From contig NZ_JACHIG010000010.1 in the NCBI RefSeq assembly GCF_014203095.1, forward strand, positions 62,001-126,000: DNA of 64,000 nt, written 5' to 3'. Under the pieces are notes generated by a model. The model did not search any database. It saw only the letters and a list, made by a program, of their open reading frames with translations, and was not told the origin of the DNA. The stretch comes from Prosthecobacter vanneervenii. Lineage in GTDB: Bacteria; Verrucomicrobiota; Verrucomicrobiia; Verrucomicrobiales; Verrucomicrobiaceae. Both the position numbers and the translations under genes were made by a program. Shown here piece after piece: positions 40,974 through 50,282 of the stretch (positions are counted from its first letter, which is position 1; each line of letters begins with the position of its first letter).

Positions 40974-42454
40974 GCGTGGGCTTCGTTGGGAAGAGCGTGA
41001 TCGTCGTGGTGTTCAAGCAGGGTGGGAGCCGAACTGCGGCGGCCCAGGCCTGCAACCATGAGCAGAAGGTGAAGAAGGAACATGACGTTCGAGAAGCTGA
41101 TCAAGGCCCAGGCCACGGCGCGGGAGACCACATACGGGCGGGAATTGATCACGTGATTCATGAAGGTCTGGTCCCAGTGCTCCGGATTGTTCAGGTCATT
41201 GCCCTGCTGCCAGCCAGCCACGAGGCTCATGATGACGATGGTGCCGACGCCATAGACGGAGAACCAGAAGTGGTTGCGAATCAGGCGAACGCTCAGCCAC
41301 TCGCAGCCGGAGAGACGCGGCACGATGTAGTAGATGGCACCGAAGGCGCACATGCTGAAGAAACCGTAGAGGCTGACGACCTGGAAGGAATACCAGGACT
41401 GGGTGAACTGGAAGCTGGCGCCGGTCCAGAAAGCAGAATTCAGGGCGAGGATGAGGCCGGAAACCGGGTAGAACAGCGCTCCGAAGAAGATGAAACGCAG
41501 AGTCGGGCTGGTGGCCACGGCGCTGTGCTTGCCAAGAGTGGTGAGGTGGTGGTTCAGACCGACAAGACCGACAGGGATGAGAAGAAGCACGCCAGCGCAG
41601 GCACCGACAGAGGTCATCCAAGCCGGGAGGGGGCCACCCATGTATTTCTGCATGCCGGTCCAACCGCCGAGGACGGCGAGAGTCCAGAAACCAGCGGAGG
41701 CAAGCTGAGCGGAAGCGATGGGCTGGCCGGTGATCTTCGGAATGAAGTAGTAGGCAGCACCAACGCCCACAGGGACGAAGAAGAGAAGGATCACCGCGTG
41801 GATGTACCAGGCATCAATACCAGCGCCGATGGCACCGAGGTTCGGCAGGCAGTGAAGGGCCACATTAGCAGTAACAAAGATCCAGGGGAACCAGAAGCAG
41901 GCACCGAGAATGTACCAGGTGCTGACCATGAAGCCCTCGGGGCGGAAGGCACGGCCAAACATGCGGGCGATAGGCCAGGCGTAGCAGAGGAAGGCCAGCA
42001 GCAGGACGGGCCAGACAAACTTGGGCATTTCAAGCCACTCGATGGAGGTGCTCTTGCCGCAAAGGATGGAAAGGATGCCGAGCGTCACCGTGATGTTCCA
42101 GAAGACACCTGCGGTGATGAGCAGGCTCTTGCCGCCCTTGAGCTCCTGACCGGAACGGCGGGCCATGATCCAAAGCATGATGCCGAGAGCAGCCTGCACG
42201 CCCCAGCCATAGACGAGCGCGTTGATGTGCGCAGGCTGAAGGCGACCGTAGCTGATGAACTGGCAGTCTCCGAGGAAGCCGGGCTCCACCAGCTTGATGG
42301 CGGCGAGAACGCCGAGCACCGTGGAGAGCATGAGCCAGAAGGCACCATTGGTGAAAAGGAAGAGCACAGGGCCTTTCACCGACTTGTCGATCGCCGCACG
42401 GCGAAGATTGTCGGCCTGAAGGTCTGTGTCAGGAGTGGCGGGAGTGGTCTGCAT
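40970..42454 (-). CDS. CcoN-like haem-copper oxidase subunit I homologue lacking most active-site ligands
   Basis: This 494-residue protein with about twelve helices aligns without gaps to cbb3 CcoN around helices VI-VII. Helix II His76 (low-spin haem side) and His219 (first CuB position) are present. The CcoN block Gly-Pro-His-His-Leu-His-Tyr is replaced by Gly-Met-Gln-Lys-Tyr-Met-Gly, so both other CuB His are lost (Gln269, Lys270), and the cross-linked Tyr is Gly263. The helix X His-Val-His pair that binds the two haems reads Phe357-Gln-Val359. It therefore should not reduce O2. With CcoO, it may be an electron-transfer or structural module of the ACIII/aa3 assembly. The alignment uses recalled CcoN sequence features. 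Confidence 0.85.
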   Translation of the reverse strand: MQTTPATPDTDLQADNLRRAAIDKSVKGPVLFLFTNGAFWLMLSTVLGVLAAIKLVEPGFLGDCQFISYGRLQPAHINALVYGWGVQAALGIMLWIMARRSGQELKGGKSLLITAGVFWNITVTLGILSILCGKSTSIEWLEMPKFVWPVLLLAFLCYAWPIARMFGRAFRPEGFMVSTWYILGACFWFPWIFVTANVALHCLPNLGAIGAGIDAWYIHAVILLFFVPVGVGAAYYFIPKITGQPIASAQLASAGFWTLAVLGGWTGMQKYMGGPLPAWMTSVGACAGVLLLIPVGLVGLNHHLTTLGKHSAVATSPTLRFIFFGALFYPVSGLILALNSAFWTGASFQFTQSWYSFQVVSLYGFFSMCAFGAIYYIVPRLSGCEWLSVRLIRNHFWFSVYGVGTIVIMSLVAGWQQGNDLNNPEHWDQTFMNHVINSRPYVVSRAVAWALISFSNVMFLLHLLLMVAGLGRRSSAPTLLEHHDDHALPNEAHA

Positions 42455-42457
42455 GAC

Positions 42458-42832
42458 TTACTTGGGCGAAGCGGGTGCGGCAGGAGCGGGGGCTGGGGCG
42501 GCAGAAGCTGCAGCCTGCTTGAGCTGGGTGGGAGATCCGGGGACGACCTGGGTGCTCACTCCGGGTTTTTTGGAGCCGAGGGTGGACAGCGTCTTTTCGA
42601 AGATGGCTTTCTTTTTGGCGGCGTCGCTCAGGCCCAGTTTGGCCAGGTTCTCATTCTGTCCTTTGAGGATCTCAGCGGTGTTGCTGAGACGCTCATCAGC
42701 ACGCGGATCGAAGCCCTGCTTCGAATCATTGATGGCCTGGATGGCGGTGAAGAGCACGGCGAAGCCTGCAAAGGCTCCGAGCACCCACACGAGAGTGGCT
42801 CCGGCTTTTTTGGATGGTTCGGGCTGCGACAT
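42458..42832 (-). CDS. Small membrane-anchored protein in ACIII-oxidase operon
   Basis: This 124-residue protein has one N-terminal helix (about residues 12-33, Ala-Thr-Leu-Val-Trp-Val-Leu-Gly-Ala-Phe-Ala-Gly), a charged helical middle (Ala-Asp-Glu-Arg-Leu-Ser-Asn-Thr-Ala-Glu-Ile-Leu) and an Ala/Pro-rich tail. There are no Cys residues, so no haem. It lies 14 bp after actF and 3 bp before the CcoN-like gene. Its position suggests a subunit linking the two complexes, but the role is unknown. Confidence 0.6.
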   Translation of the reverse strand: MSQPEPSKKAGATLVWVLGAFAGFAVLFTAIQAINDSKQGFDPRADERLSNTAEILKGQNENLAKLGLSDAAKKKAIFEKTLSTLGSKKPGVSTQVVPGSPTQLKQAAASAAPAPAPAAPASPK

Positions 42833-42846
42833 GGAAAGACAGGGAA

Positions 42847-44160
42847 TCAGTTGATGACGTTCACGGACTCGATGAGGCGCGGGTCACGCCACGGATAGAG
42901 GCTGTATTTGGCCAGCCCACGCAGGTAAAGGTAACCCATGATACCGAAGACGGCGCAAAGGGCGGCGAGGTCCTGCACCCAGGCACCGGCAACCCAGACA
43001 CCCTGACCAAGGGACGGGCCACGCTCAGGGATGACGTTCCAGTACATGTCCACGAGGTGCATGAAGAGAATCCAGATACAACCGAGGCTCATGACGACCG
43101 GGTTCTTCTTGCGAGGCTGGGAGAGAAGGAAGACGAACGGAGCCACGAAGTGACCGATGACGATGAAGATCGAGAGTGCGCGCCAGCCTTCCGTGTTACG
43201 GGTGAGGTAGAAGCGGGTTTCTTCGGTCACGTTGGCGTACCAGATGAGGAAATACTGGCTGAAGGCGATGTAGGCCCAGAACACCGTGAAGGCGAAGAGC
43301 AGCTTGCCCATCAGGTGGTAATGTTCCTCGGTCACCACCTTCTGCAGGTAGCCAAGGCTGCGCAGCCAGGTGATCACCAGAATGGAGGCGGCCATGGAGG
43401 CCCAAGCGCAGCCAGCGAAGATGTAAACACCCCACATGGTGGAGAACCAGTTGTAGTCGAGGCCCACCAGCCAGTCATAGGCTGCGAAGGTGACCGTGAG
43501 GGCGAAAGGCAGAAGGACGATGGAGGAGAACTGGCGGGACCAGATGGTGTGCTTGATATCACCATCCTGCTCCTGCTTCAGAGAACGACCGCGCAGCGTG
43601 CTGGCGATGAACCAGAGGATGAGGAAGTAGGCGAAGAAGCGAGTGTACCAGGAGAATCCGGCAGGATTCAGGTTCATGTAGCCGAACTTGGAGACCAGCA
43701 CGTGCAGGTGCGGGTTGGCTTCGGCCATGTGATGAAGGGCTTCCTTGACGGTGCTGCCGTGCTCTGAGGCGTGGTGTGCAGCCTCGCGATGATGGTTCAT
43801 CCACTCATACAGGTGGGTCTGCACAGCCGGGAAGAGCAGCGGGATGGCAAAAAGAGCCATCGGGATGATCATGTTGGCCATGTTTTCCCAAATGCGGCGC
43901 ACAGAGACGCCCCAGCCGGAATTGGACACGCTGTGGAGCAGGATCCAGAAGCAGCCACCCACCACGAAGGTGAAGGCGAAGAACACCGCAAAAAGCCAGG
44001 AGTAGGCGAAGGTGTTTGTGCTGGCAACGAAGTAGTAAATCGATGCTGCGAGGCCGAGAAGGCCAAACACCAGGAAGGCATTGATGAGCTTGCCGCCCTT
44101 GGCTGTTTCGAATTTCTCTCCGCCCTGGGGCAGATCTTTGAATGTGACGTGGTGACTCAT
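42847..44160 (-). CDS. actF: Alternative complex III subunit ActF (NrfD-like quinol-binding membrane subunit)
   Basis: This 437-residue integral membrane protein has ten helices. It is the second NrfD-related subunit of ACIII, shorter than ActC and adjacent to actE. Helix-rich stretches such as Trp-Leu-Phe-Ala-Val-Phe-Phe-Ala-Phe-Thr-Phe and Phe-Leu-Ile-Trp-Tyr-Ala-Asn-Val-Thr-Glu-Glu-Thr are characteristic. ACIII is a quinol:cytochrome c oxidoreductase unrelated to bc1. The protein starts with a soluble His-Val-Thr-Phe-Lys-Asp-Leu leader. The gap to actE is 24 bp. Confidence 0.9.
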   Translation of the reverse strand: MSHHVTFKDLPQGGEKFETAKGGKLINAFLVFGLLGLAASIYYFVASTNTFAYSWLFAVFFAFTFVVGGCFWILLHSVSNSGWGVSVRRIWENMANMIIPMALFAIPLLFPAVQTHLYEWMNHHREAAHHASEHGSTVKEALHHMAEANPHLHVLVSKFGYMNLNPAGFSWYTRFFAYFLILWFIASTLRGRSLKQEQDGDIKHTIWSRQFSSIVLLPFALTVTFAAYDWLVGLDYNWFSTMWGVYIFAGCAWASMAASILVITWLRSLGYLQKVVTEEHYHLMGKLLFAFTVFWAYIAFSQYFLIWYANVTEETRFYLTRNTEGWRALSIFIVIGHFVAPFVFLLSQPRKKNPVVMSLGCIWILFMHLVDMYWNVIPERGPSLGQGVWVAGAWVQDLAALCAVFGIMGYLYLRGLAKYSLYPWRDPRLIESVNVIN

Positions 44161-44184
44161 GCCGGGTATCGCGTGATCGTGCCG

Positions 44185-44868
44185 TTACTGAAGGGGAAGG
44201 GTGACGCCTGACTCTTTGGCGGCGAGTTGCAGGGAGCGGATGTAGGCCACAATGGCCCAGCGGTCGCGCAGGGTGATGTTGCCGCCGTAGCTGCCCATGA
44301 GGCCTTTGCCATTGGTGATGACATCAAAGATGGCACCATCGGCGCGGTAGGCAGCGGCGTTGGCAGGGTCCAAGTTGCCTGCCTGCTGGAAGTTGAAGGC
44401 GGTAAGGATACCGTACTTGGATGTGACACCCTTGCCGTTGCCGGAAGCACCATGGCAGATGGCGCAATGGATGTTGAAGCGCTGCTCGCCGCGCTTGAGG
44501 AAGGCGTCGTTGAAAACGGTGGGGTCACCGGTGATCTCGGAAGGCAGGCCGTCGCCGTAGAAGTCGCCGATCTTGCCGGTGTTGTAGTAGTCCAGACCGC
44601 TGGTGAAGGCCACGCGAGCGGGCTTGGCACCGTCCACGGCGGGCTTGGAGGGGATTTCGAAACCCATGGGCACGGTGCCCTTGACCGGGAGGCGGGCGCC
44701 GCGGCCGTCAGCGAAGAATTCGCTGGAGGCCTGGTATTTCACCTTGGCCTGGTGGTCCATGTCAGGGAAAACTTCGATGGGAGGCAGCTCGGATTTGCTG
44801 CCACGGAATCCGAATGCGCTCACAATGATGGCGCCGACGAAAATATAGCTGAGGAAGAAGTACTTCAT
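44185..44868 (-). CDS. actE: Alternative complex III monoheme cytochrome subunit ActE
   Basis: This 227-residue protein has a membrane anchor (Phe-Phe-Leu-Ser-Tyr-Ile-Phe-Val-Gly-Ala-Ile-Ile) and a cytochrome c domain with Cys-Ala-Ile-Cys-His-Gly-Ala-Ser-Gly-Asn-Gly (about residues 135-145). A candidate Met ligand lies in Gly-Leu-Met-Gly-Ser-Tyr-Gly. In ACIII this subunit helps move electrons from the ActA haems to the terminal acceptor. It follows actD by 21 bp. Confidence 0.9.
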   Translation of the reverse strand: MKYFFLSYIFVGAIIVSAFGFRGSKSELPPIEVFPDMDHQAKVKYQASSEFFADGRGARLPVKGTVPMGFEIPSKPAVDGAKPARVAFTSGLDYYNTGKIGDFYGDGLPSEITGDPTVFNDAFLKRGEQRFNIHCAICHGASGNGKGVTSKYGILTAFNFQQAGNLDPANAAAYRADGAIFDVITNGKGLMGSYGGNITLRDRWAIVAYIRSLQLAAKESGVTLPLQ

Positions 44869-44889
44869 GGTGGGTGCGGTCAGCGAGGC

Positions 44890-45489
44890 TTAGATTTCGT
44901 CCTCCACGAGTTCGATGTTCTTGCCGCCGAGTTTTTCGAGCAGGCTCTTGGTGCCTTCCTGGGAGAATTTGGGATCGCGGGCTTCGATGCAGACGAAGAA
45001 ACCGTCGTCGGAGAACTTGCTGAAGTTCTTGGAGACGAAGAGTGGGTGGTTCCAGCGCGGCAGGCCGATGAGGGCGAGCAGGCCGAAAAGGGTGGTGAAG
45101 GCGCTGAAGAGAATCGTCAGCTCAAACATCACCGGGAAGAAGGCCGGGAGGGTCCAGATGTCGGTAGGCTTGGCCTGAACGACGGTCGGATAGGTCTCGA
45201 CGATCTTCTGAAGGAAGCCGAGGCCGATGCTCTGCCAGAAATTGGTCTGGGTGATGGTTTCGAGGGTGAAGGCCACCGTGGTGCCGGTGATGCCGCCGCA
45301 GAAAACAAGGTAGGGCAGCTTGGAGCGGGGGTTGCCCATGGCGTCGTCCATGCCGTGAATCGGGAACGGCGAATGAACGTCCCAGCGCTGATAGCCGGCG
45401 TCACGCACGTGCTCAGCGGCATGGTAGAGGTCCTTCACGCTGTCGAATTCAGCGAGGTAGCCGTGGACTCGTTTGAGGGTGGTGCTCAC
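44890..45489 (-). CDS. actD: Alternative complex III subunit ActD (DUF3341)
   Basis: This 199-residue protein has an N-terminal alpha/beta domain (Val-His-Gly-Tyr-Leu-Ala-Glu-Phe, Trp-Asp-Val-His-Ser-Pro-Phe-Pro-Ile-His-Gly-Met-Asp) followed by two membrane helices (about residues 60-80 and 115-140). The Pro-Phe-Pro-Ile-His-Gly-Met segment and the two-helix layout define DUF3341/ActD. Its role is structural. The order actC-actD-actE is the standard ACIII order, with 21-bp gaps on each side. Confidence 0.92.
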   Translation of the reverse strand: MSTTLKRVHGYLAEFDSVKDLYHAAEHVRDAGYQRWDVHSPFPIHGMDDAMGNPRSKLPYLVFCGGITGTTVAFTLETITQTNFWQSIGLGFLQKIVETYPTVVQAKPTDIWTLPAFFPVMFELTILFSAFTTLFGLLALIGLPRWNHPLFVSKNFSKFSDDGFFVCIEARDPKFSQEGTKSLLEKLGGKNIELVEDEI

Positions 45490-45510
45490 AGTCAGGGTGC
45501 GGTTAAAAAG

Positions 45511-46974
45511 TTAGGCGGCAACGGGTTTGGCGACGTGGCGGTCAGGATAGTCCATGAGGTCCTCCTCCTGGATGCCCTGTTCAGCGTGGTCATCGTGGTG
45601 CGGATTGGACTGCGGAAGGACGCCTTTGACTTCACCGATGGCGATGACGGGGAGGAAGCGCAGGAACAGCAGGAACAGCATCATGAAGAAGCCGAAAGTT
45701 CCGAGGAAGGTGTACTTATCCACCCAGCTGGCTTCATACACGCGCCAGGAGCCCGGGATCATGAGGCGCTCCAGCGTGGTGGCGATGATGACGTAGCGCT
45801 CAAACCACATGCCGGCGTTCACAAACATGCAGACGGTCATGACGACCCAGACATTATGACGGCACCAGCGGCTCCAGAAGAGCTGGGGAGCAAACACGTT
45901 GCAGCCGAACATCCAGTAGTAAGCCCAGGTGGAGGGGCCGGTAAGGCCGCGCAGGGTGAAAGCGGCGCCTTCAAACGGGTTGGCGCTGTAGTAGGCCACG
46001 AAGAGCTCCATGCAGTAGGCGTAACCGACGATCGTACCTGTCAGCAGGATGATCTTGGCCATGTTGTCCACATGCTTCGGCGTGATCAGATCGTCTAGGC
46101 CGTAGATGCGGCGCACGGGAAGCATGAGAGTCAGCACCATGGCGAAGCCACCGAAGATAGCGCCAGCCACGAAGTAGGGCGGGAAGATGGTGGTGTGCCA
46201 GCCGGGAACCACGGAGGTGGCGAAGTCGAAGGACACGACGGAGTGCACCGAAAGCACCAGCGGCGTGGAGAGAGCGGCCAGAAGCATGTAGGCCGTTTCA
46301 TAGTGGCTCCACTGGCGGTTGCCGCCGCGCCAGCCAAGGGCGAACAGGCCGTAGAGGAACTTCTTGAGGCCCGGACGGCAGCGGTCGCGCAGGGTGGCAA
46401 GGTCAGGGACGAGGCCCAGGAACCAGAACACGGCGGAAACGCTGAAGTAGGTGGACACCGCGAACACGTCCCAGAGCAGGGGGGACTTGAAGTTCTGCCA
46501 GATGGCGTTGGCGTTCGGGATCGGGGCGAGGAACCAGACCATCCACACACGACCGACGTGGAAGGCCGGGAAGAGACCGGCGCACATCACGGCGAAGATC
46601 GTCATGGCTTCCGCAGCGCGGTTCACAGACGTACGCCATTTCTGGCGGGTCAGGAACAAGATGGCGGAGATGAGGGTGCCGGCGTGGCCGATACCGATCC
46701 AGAACACGAAGTTGGTGATGTCCCACGCCCAGGCGACCGGCTGCTTCTGGCCCCAGACACCCACACCTGTGGAGATGAGGTAGGTGAAGCAGAAGACCAT
46801 CAGACCTGTCAGGAGGATCGATGGAATGAACAGGATCCACCAGAGGGCGGGCTGCTTGTTTTCCACGATGCCGCAGATGCGGTTTGTGATCCAAGAATAG
46901 GAACGGTTGTTCAGGACCAGCGGCTCGCGGTCGAGAATGCGCGGCGTGTTAGATGCGGGGGCGGAGGCGTCCAT
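45511..46974 (-). CDS. actC: Alternative complex III subunit ActC (NrfD/PsrC-like)
   Basis: This 487-residue protein has ten helices of the NrfD family and is the main quinol-binding membrane subunit of ACIII. Marks include Arg-Glu-Pro-Leu-Val-Leu near the N-terminus, His-Ala-Gly-Thr-Leu-Ile in helix 2, His-Val-Gly-Arg-Val-Trp and Trp-His-Thr-Thr-Ile-Phe-Pro-Pro-Tyr-Phe-Val. The C-terminal 40 residues are hydrophilic and rich in His and Asp. It lies 9 bp after actB. Confidence 0.93.
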   Translation of the reverse strand: MDASAPASNTPRILDREPLVLNNRSYSWITNRICGIVENKQPALWWILFIPSILLTGLMVFCFTYLISTGVGVWGQKQPVAWAWDITNFVFWIGIGHAGTLISAILFLTRQKWRTSVNRAAEAMTIFAVMCAGLFPAFHVGRVWMVWFLAPIPNANAIWQNFKSPLLWDVFAVSTYFSVSAVFWFLGLVPDLATLRDRCRPGLKKFLYGLFALGWRGGNRQWSHYETAYMLLAALSTPLVLSVHSVVSFDFATSVVPGWHTTIFPPYFVAGAIFGGFAMVLTLMLPVRRIYGLDDLITPKHVDNMAKIILLTGTIVGYAYCMELFVAYYSANPFEGAAFTLRGLTGPSTWAYYWMFGCNVFAPQLFWSRWCRHNVWVVMTVCMFVNAGMWFERYVIIATTLERLMIPGSWRVYEASWVDKYTFLGTFGFFMMLFLLFLRFLPVIAIGEVKGVLPQSNPHHDDHAEQGIQEEDLMDYPDRHVAKPVAA

Positions 46975-46983
46975 GTGTCCGGT

Positions 46984-49900
46984 TTAGAATTGGTTGTTGC
47001 TCCAGACGGCGATGTTTTCTGCGCCGGGCATGTTCTTGTTCGGATTGCGCAGGCGGGCGAGGTAGCTCGTGCGCGGGCGGGTACCGATGTATTTGAGCAC
47101 CTGGTAGTCGCGCGGAGAGGCCTTGGCCTTGACGATGGCGGATTTGGGATCAGCCAGGTCGCCGAAGACGATCGCCTCAGCTGGGCAGGACTGCTGGCAG
47201 GCGGTTTTGACGGTGTCGGTCGGCACGCGGAAGTTCTTGGAGTCGCGCTGGACCTGCTTCTGCAGGATCTTGGCGGATTCGAGGCGCTGCACGCAGTAGG
47301 TGCACTTCTCGATGACACCGCGCATACGGACGGTGACGTTCGGATTGCGCTGCAGGCGGAGGCTTTCGTCCTCTTTCTTCTCGCCGAGCGGGCCGGCGTA
47401 GAGATTGCCCACCTTCACAACGCCGAGCACGGTGGTCTCGGTGAGCGGGTTGCGCTTGTTATAGTCGAACCAGTTGAAACGGCGCGCGGTGTAGGGGCAG
47501 TTGTTGGCGCAATAGCGGGTACCGATGCAGCGGTTGTAGGCCATCGCGTTGAGGCCGTCCGGAGTGTGGACGGTGGCGTTCACGGGGCAGACGGTCTCGC
47601 ACGGAGCAGCTTCGCACTGCTGGCAGGCCATGGGCTGGTGCACCATTTCGGCGTTTTCCAGCTGCTCTGGAGTAGCGTTGTCTTCGGCCCAGGTGCTTTC
47701 CTGCGCGACTTCGTTTTTGCCCCATTTGGCGACGGCAAAGTAGCGGTCCATACGGATCCACTGCATCACACGGCCTTTGCGGACCTGATCCTTGCCGACG
47801 ACAGGAATGTTGTTTTCGCTCTGGCAGGCGACGATGCAAGCCGTGCAACCGATGCACTTGCTGAGGTCGATGGACATGCCCCACTGGTGCTGCTTCTCGT
47901 AGTCGAATCCGGAAGGATTCTCCTCGGACTTGACGCCGACCTGGCCTTTATAGAAGGAAATGTTTTCCGGGATGTGGCCGTCCATGCCCGTTTTCTGGGC
48001 GAAGGCCACGTCCTTGTTGAAGGTCTCAAGCGTGCCTTCACGATACACCGCACGACCTTCCATCGTATTCTGGTCCTGGGTGAGGGCGAGTTCCGCCACT
48101 GTGGCGAGCACTTCGACCTTGGCACCGCTGAGGACGAAGCTGCCGGGCTGCTTGCGCAGGGCGTAACCATTCACGCCACGGCCGCTGCCGACCACACCCA
48201 CGCCGCTCTGGCCGTAACCGAGAGGGATGGTGATGGAATTGGACACATGGCCGGGGGCTTCGATGGCCGGAATTTCGATGGAGGCATCTCCAACGGTGAT
48301 CTTGACGTGCTGTCCTTCCTTGAGGCCGAGACGGCGGAAGGTCACGGAGCCGATCAGGGCGGCGTTGTCCCAGGTCAGCTTGGTCACCGGATCCGGCGCT
48401 TCCTGCAGCCAGGCATTGTTGATGTAGCGACCGTCATAGACGCTGGAGTCGGCCACGAGCACCACTTCGAGAGCATCATCGGTCGGAGCAACAGCGGCTT
48501 TGGCCTTGGAAACAAATTCAGCGACAGCAGCAATGTTCGGAGCGGCGGAGGCCTTGGTGAAGGCGGAGCCTTTGAGGAAACCGTCGCGCAGGGTGAAATT
48601 CCACTTCGTTTCGTCGAGGCTGCCAGCGACGGCGGCGAAGGTGTCGCGCACAGCGGTGTGGGCGGCGTCTTCGGCAGGGGCTGCAGGAGCAGCACCGGCG
48701 GCGGCTGGCGCAGCGGCTGCGGCAGCAGGGCCGAGCTTCTTGCGGCCAAGCAGGGCCAGCAGGACTTCCAGGCGGCTGGCACCATCATACAGAGGTGCGA
48801 TCATCGGCTGAACGATGGAATAGGTACCGTCTGCGGAGCGGACGTCGCCCCAGGACTCAAGGTAGTGAGCGCCCGGGATGTGCAGGGCTGCAGCGCGAGC
48901 GGTGGCATTCTTGAGCTTGCCCACGTGAATGACCTTCACGCCTTTCTCACCGACAAGCTTGGCCAGACCAGCAGCGTCTGGAGCGTCGTAGAAGAGGTTG
49001 GAACCAGTCAGAGAGAGAAGGGTCTTCACCTGGCCGCCGGAGATAGCAGCCTGCAGATCGGCGAAGGTGCCGGTGTCAGGAGCGGCAGGGGCCTGCAGAA
49101 GCTCGATGGTAGAATCGTAAGCGCCCAGAGCCTGGTTGATGGAGGCCACGAGAGCGTGCACTTCAGCGCCGTAGCGGGAGCCTGCGAGCACGAGGGCCTT
49201 GCCCTTGTTGTCGATCAGGTCACGGACAGCAGGAGCAATCCAAGCCTTAAGCGCTTCGGGAGCGGTGTCGGCAAGAGCCTTGGCGGAGGTGTCTCCGAGT
49301 TCAGCGGCGATGAGGGCTGCGGCCACCGGGATGAGGCTGGCTGCGAGCGCCTTGCGGTGATCGGCCATGCCGCCGGTCAGCGTGTAGCGGTTTTCCAGCA
49401 CATAGAGGCGGTTCATGTCCGCCGTCTTGGCATCCTTGGCGCGGTGCTTGGTGAAGGCGGAGATGGGTTCGCCAGAGACGGGATCGACGCCGAGGAAGTC
49501 GCAGTCCAGAGAAAGGATGCGCATGGCGGAGCCGAGCTTCACGAAGGGCTTCACGCCGGCTCCGTAGATGGCTTTGTAAGCAGCAGCCTGGCCTTCGCCA
49601 CCCACGGCTTCATAACCGAAAAACTTGACCTGCGGGAAGGCGGTCTTTACCTCGCCAAGGATACGCTGGTAAGTGGGGGAGGAAAGGGAACCCACCACAA
49701 TGCCAAGGCCGGCACCGGAGGATTTCTTGGCTTCAGCAGCAGCGGCTGCGAGGAGATCATTGGCCTTGGCCCAGGAGAGTTCCTTGCCATTGCCCATCGG
49801 CTTCTGGGAGCGCTCAGGATCATACAGGTCCAGAACGGAAGCCTGTGCGAAGGAGCTGATGCCACCACCGAGGGGGTGAAGGGGATTGCCGGACACGTGG

Positions 49901-50259
49901 GTCGGGCGGCCTTCATGCGTGGTGACCACGAGAGGCACCGAGCTACAGCCCTGAGGCATGGAGGTGGCATAGAGCAGAGCCTTGCCAGGAATCATCCACT
50001 CAACATGCTGAGTGTAGGGGAGGATGTTGACGAGCGGACGGCGGCAGCTGGCCAGACCCATCATGCCCACGCTGGCACCCATGATCTTGAGGAACTCACG
50101 ACGGCTGTTTTCACGCTCGTCTTCAGTCAGGGTGTCCCCGGCAGGGAACTCGCGGCCCAGATCTTTGAGAAATTCTTCGCGACGATCCAGTTCGGCGACA
50201 CTGCGCCAGTAGCGCTTGGCGTTCTGCGGCTCCTCAGGATGCTTCCAAATACGTTTCAT
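46984..50259 (-). CDS. actB: Alternative complex III subunit ActB (fused molybdopterin-oxidoreductase-like and FeS protein)
   Basis: This 1091-residue fusion has a twin-Arg-like export segment (Ser-Arg-Arg-Glu-Phe-Leu-Lys-Ile-Met-Gly, about 48-57), a molybdopterin-oxidoreductase-like region to about residue 750, and a C-terminal ferredoxin part. The clusters are Cys-Ile-Gly-Cys-Thr-Ala-Cys, Cys-Gln-Gln-Cys-Glu-Ala-Ala-Pro-Cys, Cys-Ile-Gly-Thr-Arg-Tyr-Cys-Ala-Asn-Asn-Cys and Cys-Thr-Tyr-Cys. The variant third motif suits a 3Fe-4S cluster. ActB usually lacks the molybdenum cofactor. A low-complexity Ala-rich linker (about residues 510-530) separates parts of the first region. Confidence 0.93.
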   Translation of the reverse strand: MKRIWKHPEEPQNAKRYWRSVAELDRREEFLKDLGREFPAGDTLTEDERENSRREFLKIMGASVGMMGLASCRRPLVNILPYTQHVEWMIPGKALLYATSMPQGCSSVPLVVTTHEGRPTHVSGNPLHPLGGGISSFAQASVLDLYDPERSQKPMGNGKELSWAKANDLLAAAAAEAKKSSGAGLGIVVGSLSSPTYQRILGEVKTAFPQVKFFGYEAVGGEGQAAAYKAIYGAGVKPFVKLGSAMRILSLDCDFLGVDPVSGEPISAFTKHRAKDAKTADMNRLYVLENRYTLTGGMADHRKALAASLIPVAAALIAAELGDTSAKALADTAPEALKAWIAPAVRDLIDNKGKALVLAGSRYGAEVHALVASINQALGAYDSTIELLQAPAAPDTGTFADLQAAISGGQVKTLLSLTGSNLFYDAPDAAGLAKLVGEKGVKVIHVGKLKNATARAAALHIPGAHYLESWGDVRSADGTYSIVQPMIAPLYDGASRLEVLLALLGRKKLGPAAAAAAPAAAGAAPAAPAEDAAHTAVRDTFAAVAGSLDETKWNFTLRDGFLKGSAFTKASAAPNIAAVAEFVSKAKAAVAPTDDALEVVLVADSSVYDGRYINNAWLQEAPDPVTKLTWDNAALIGSVTFRRLGLKEGQHVKITVGDASIEIPAIEAPGHVSNSITIPLGYGQSGVGVVGSGRGVNGYALRKQPGSFVLSGAKVEVLATVAELALTQDQNTMEGRAVYREGTLETFNKDVAFAQKTGMDGHIPENISFYKGQVGVKSEENPSGFDYEKQHQWGMSIDLSKCIGCTACIVACQSENNIPVVGKDQVRKGRVMQWIRMDRYFAVAKWGKNEVAQESTWAEDNATPEQLENAEMVHQPMACQQCEAAPCETVCPVNATVHTPDGLNAMAYNRCIGTRYCANNCPYTARRFNWFDYNKRNPLTETTVLGVVKVGNLYAGPLGEKKEDESLRLQRNPNVTVRMRGVIEKCTYCVQRLESAKILQKQVQRDSKNFRVPTDTVKTACQQSCPAEAIVFGDLADPKSAIVKAKASPRDYQVLKYIGTRPRTSYLARLRNPNKNMPGAENIAVWSNNQF

Positions 50260-50282
50260 GTGTCAGAAAGGGGGCGCGGGGG

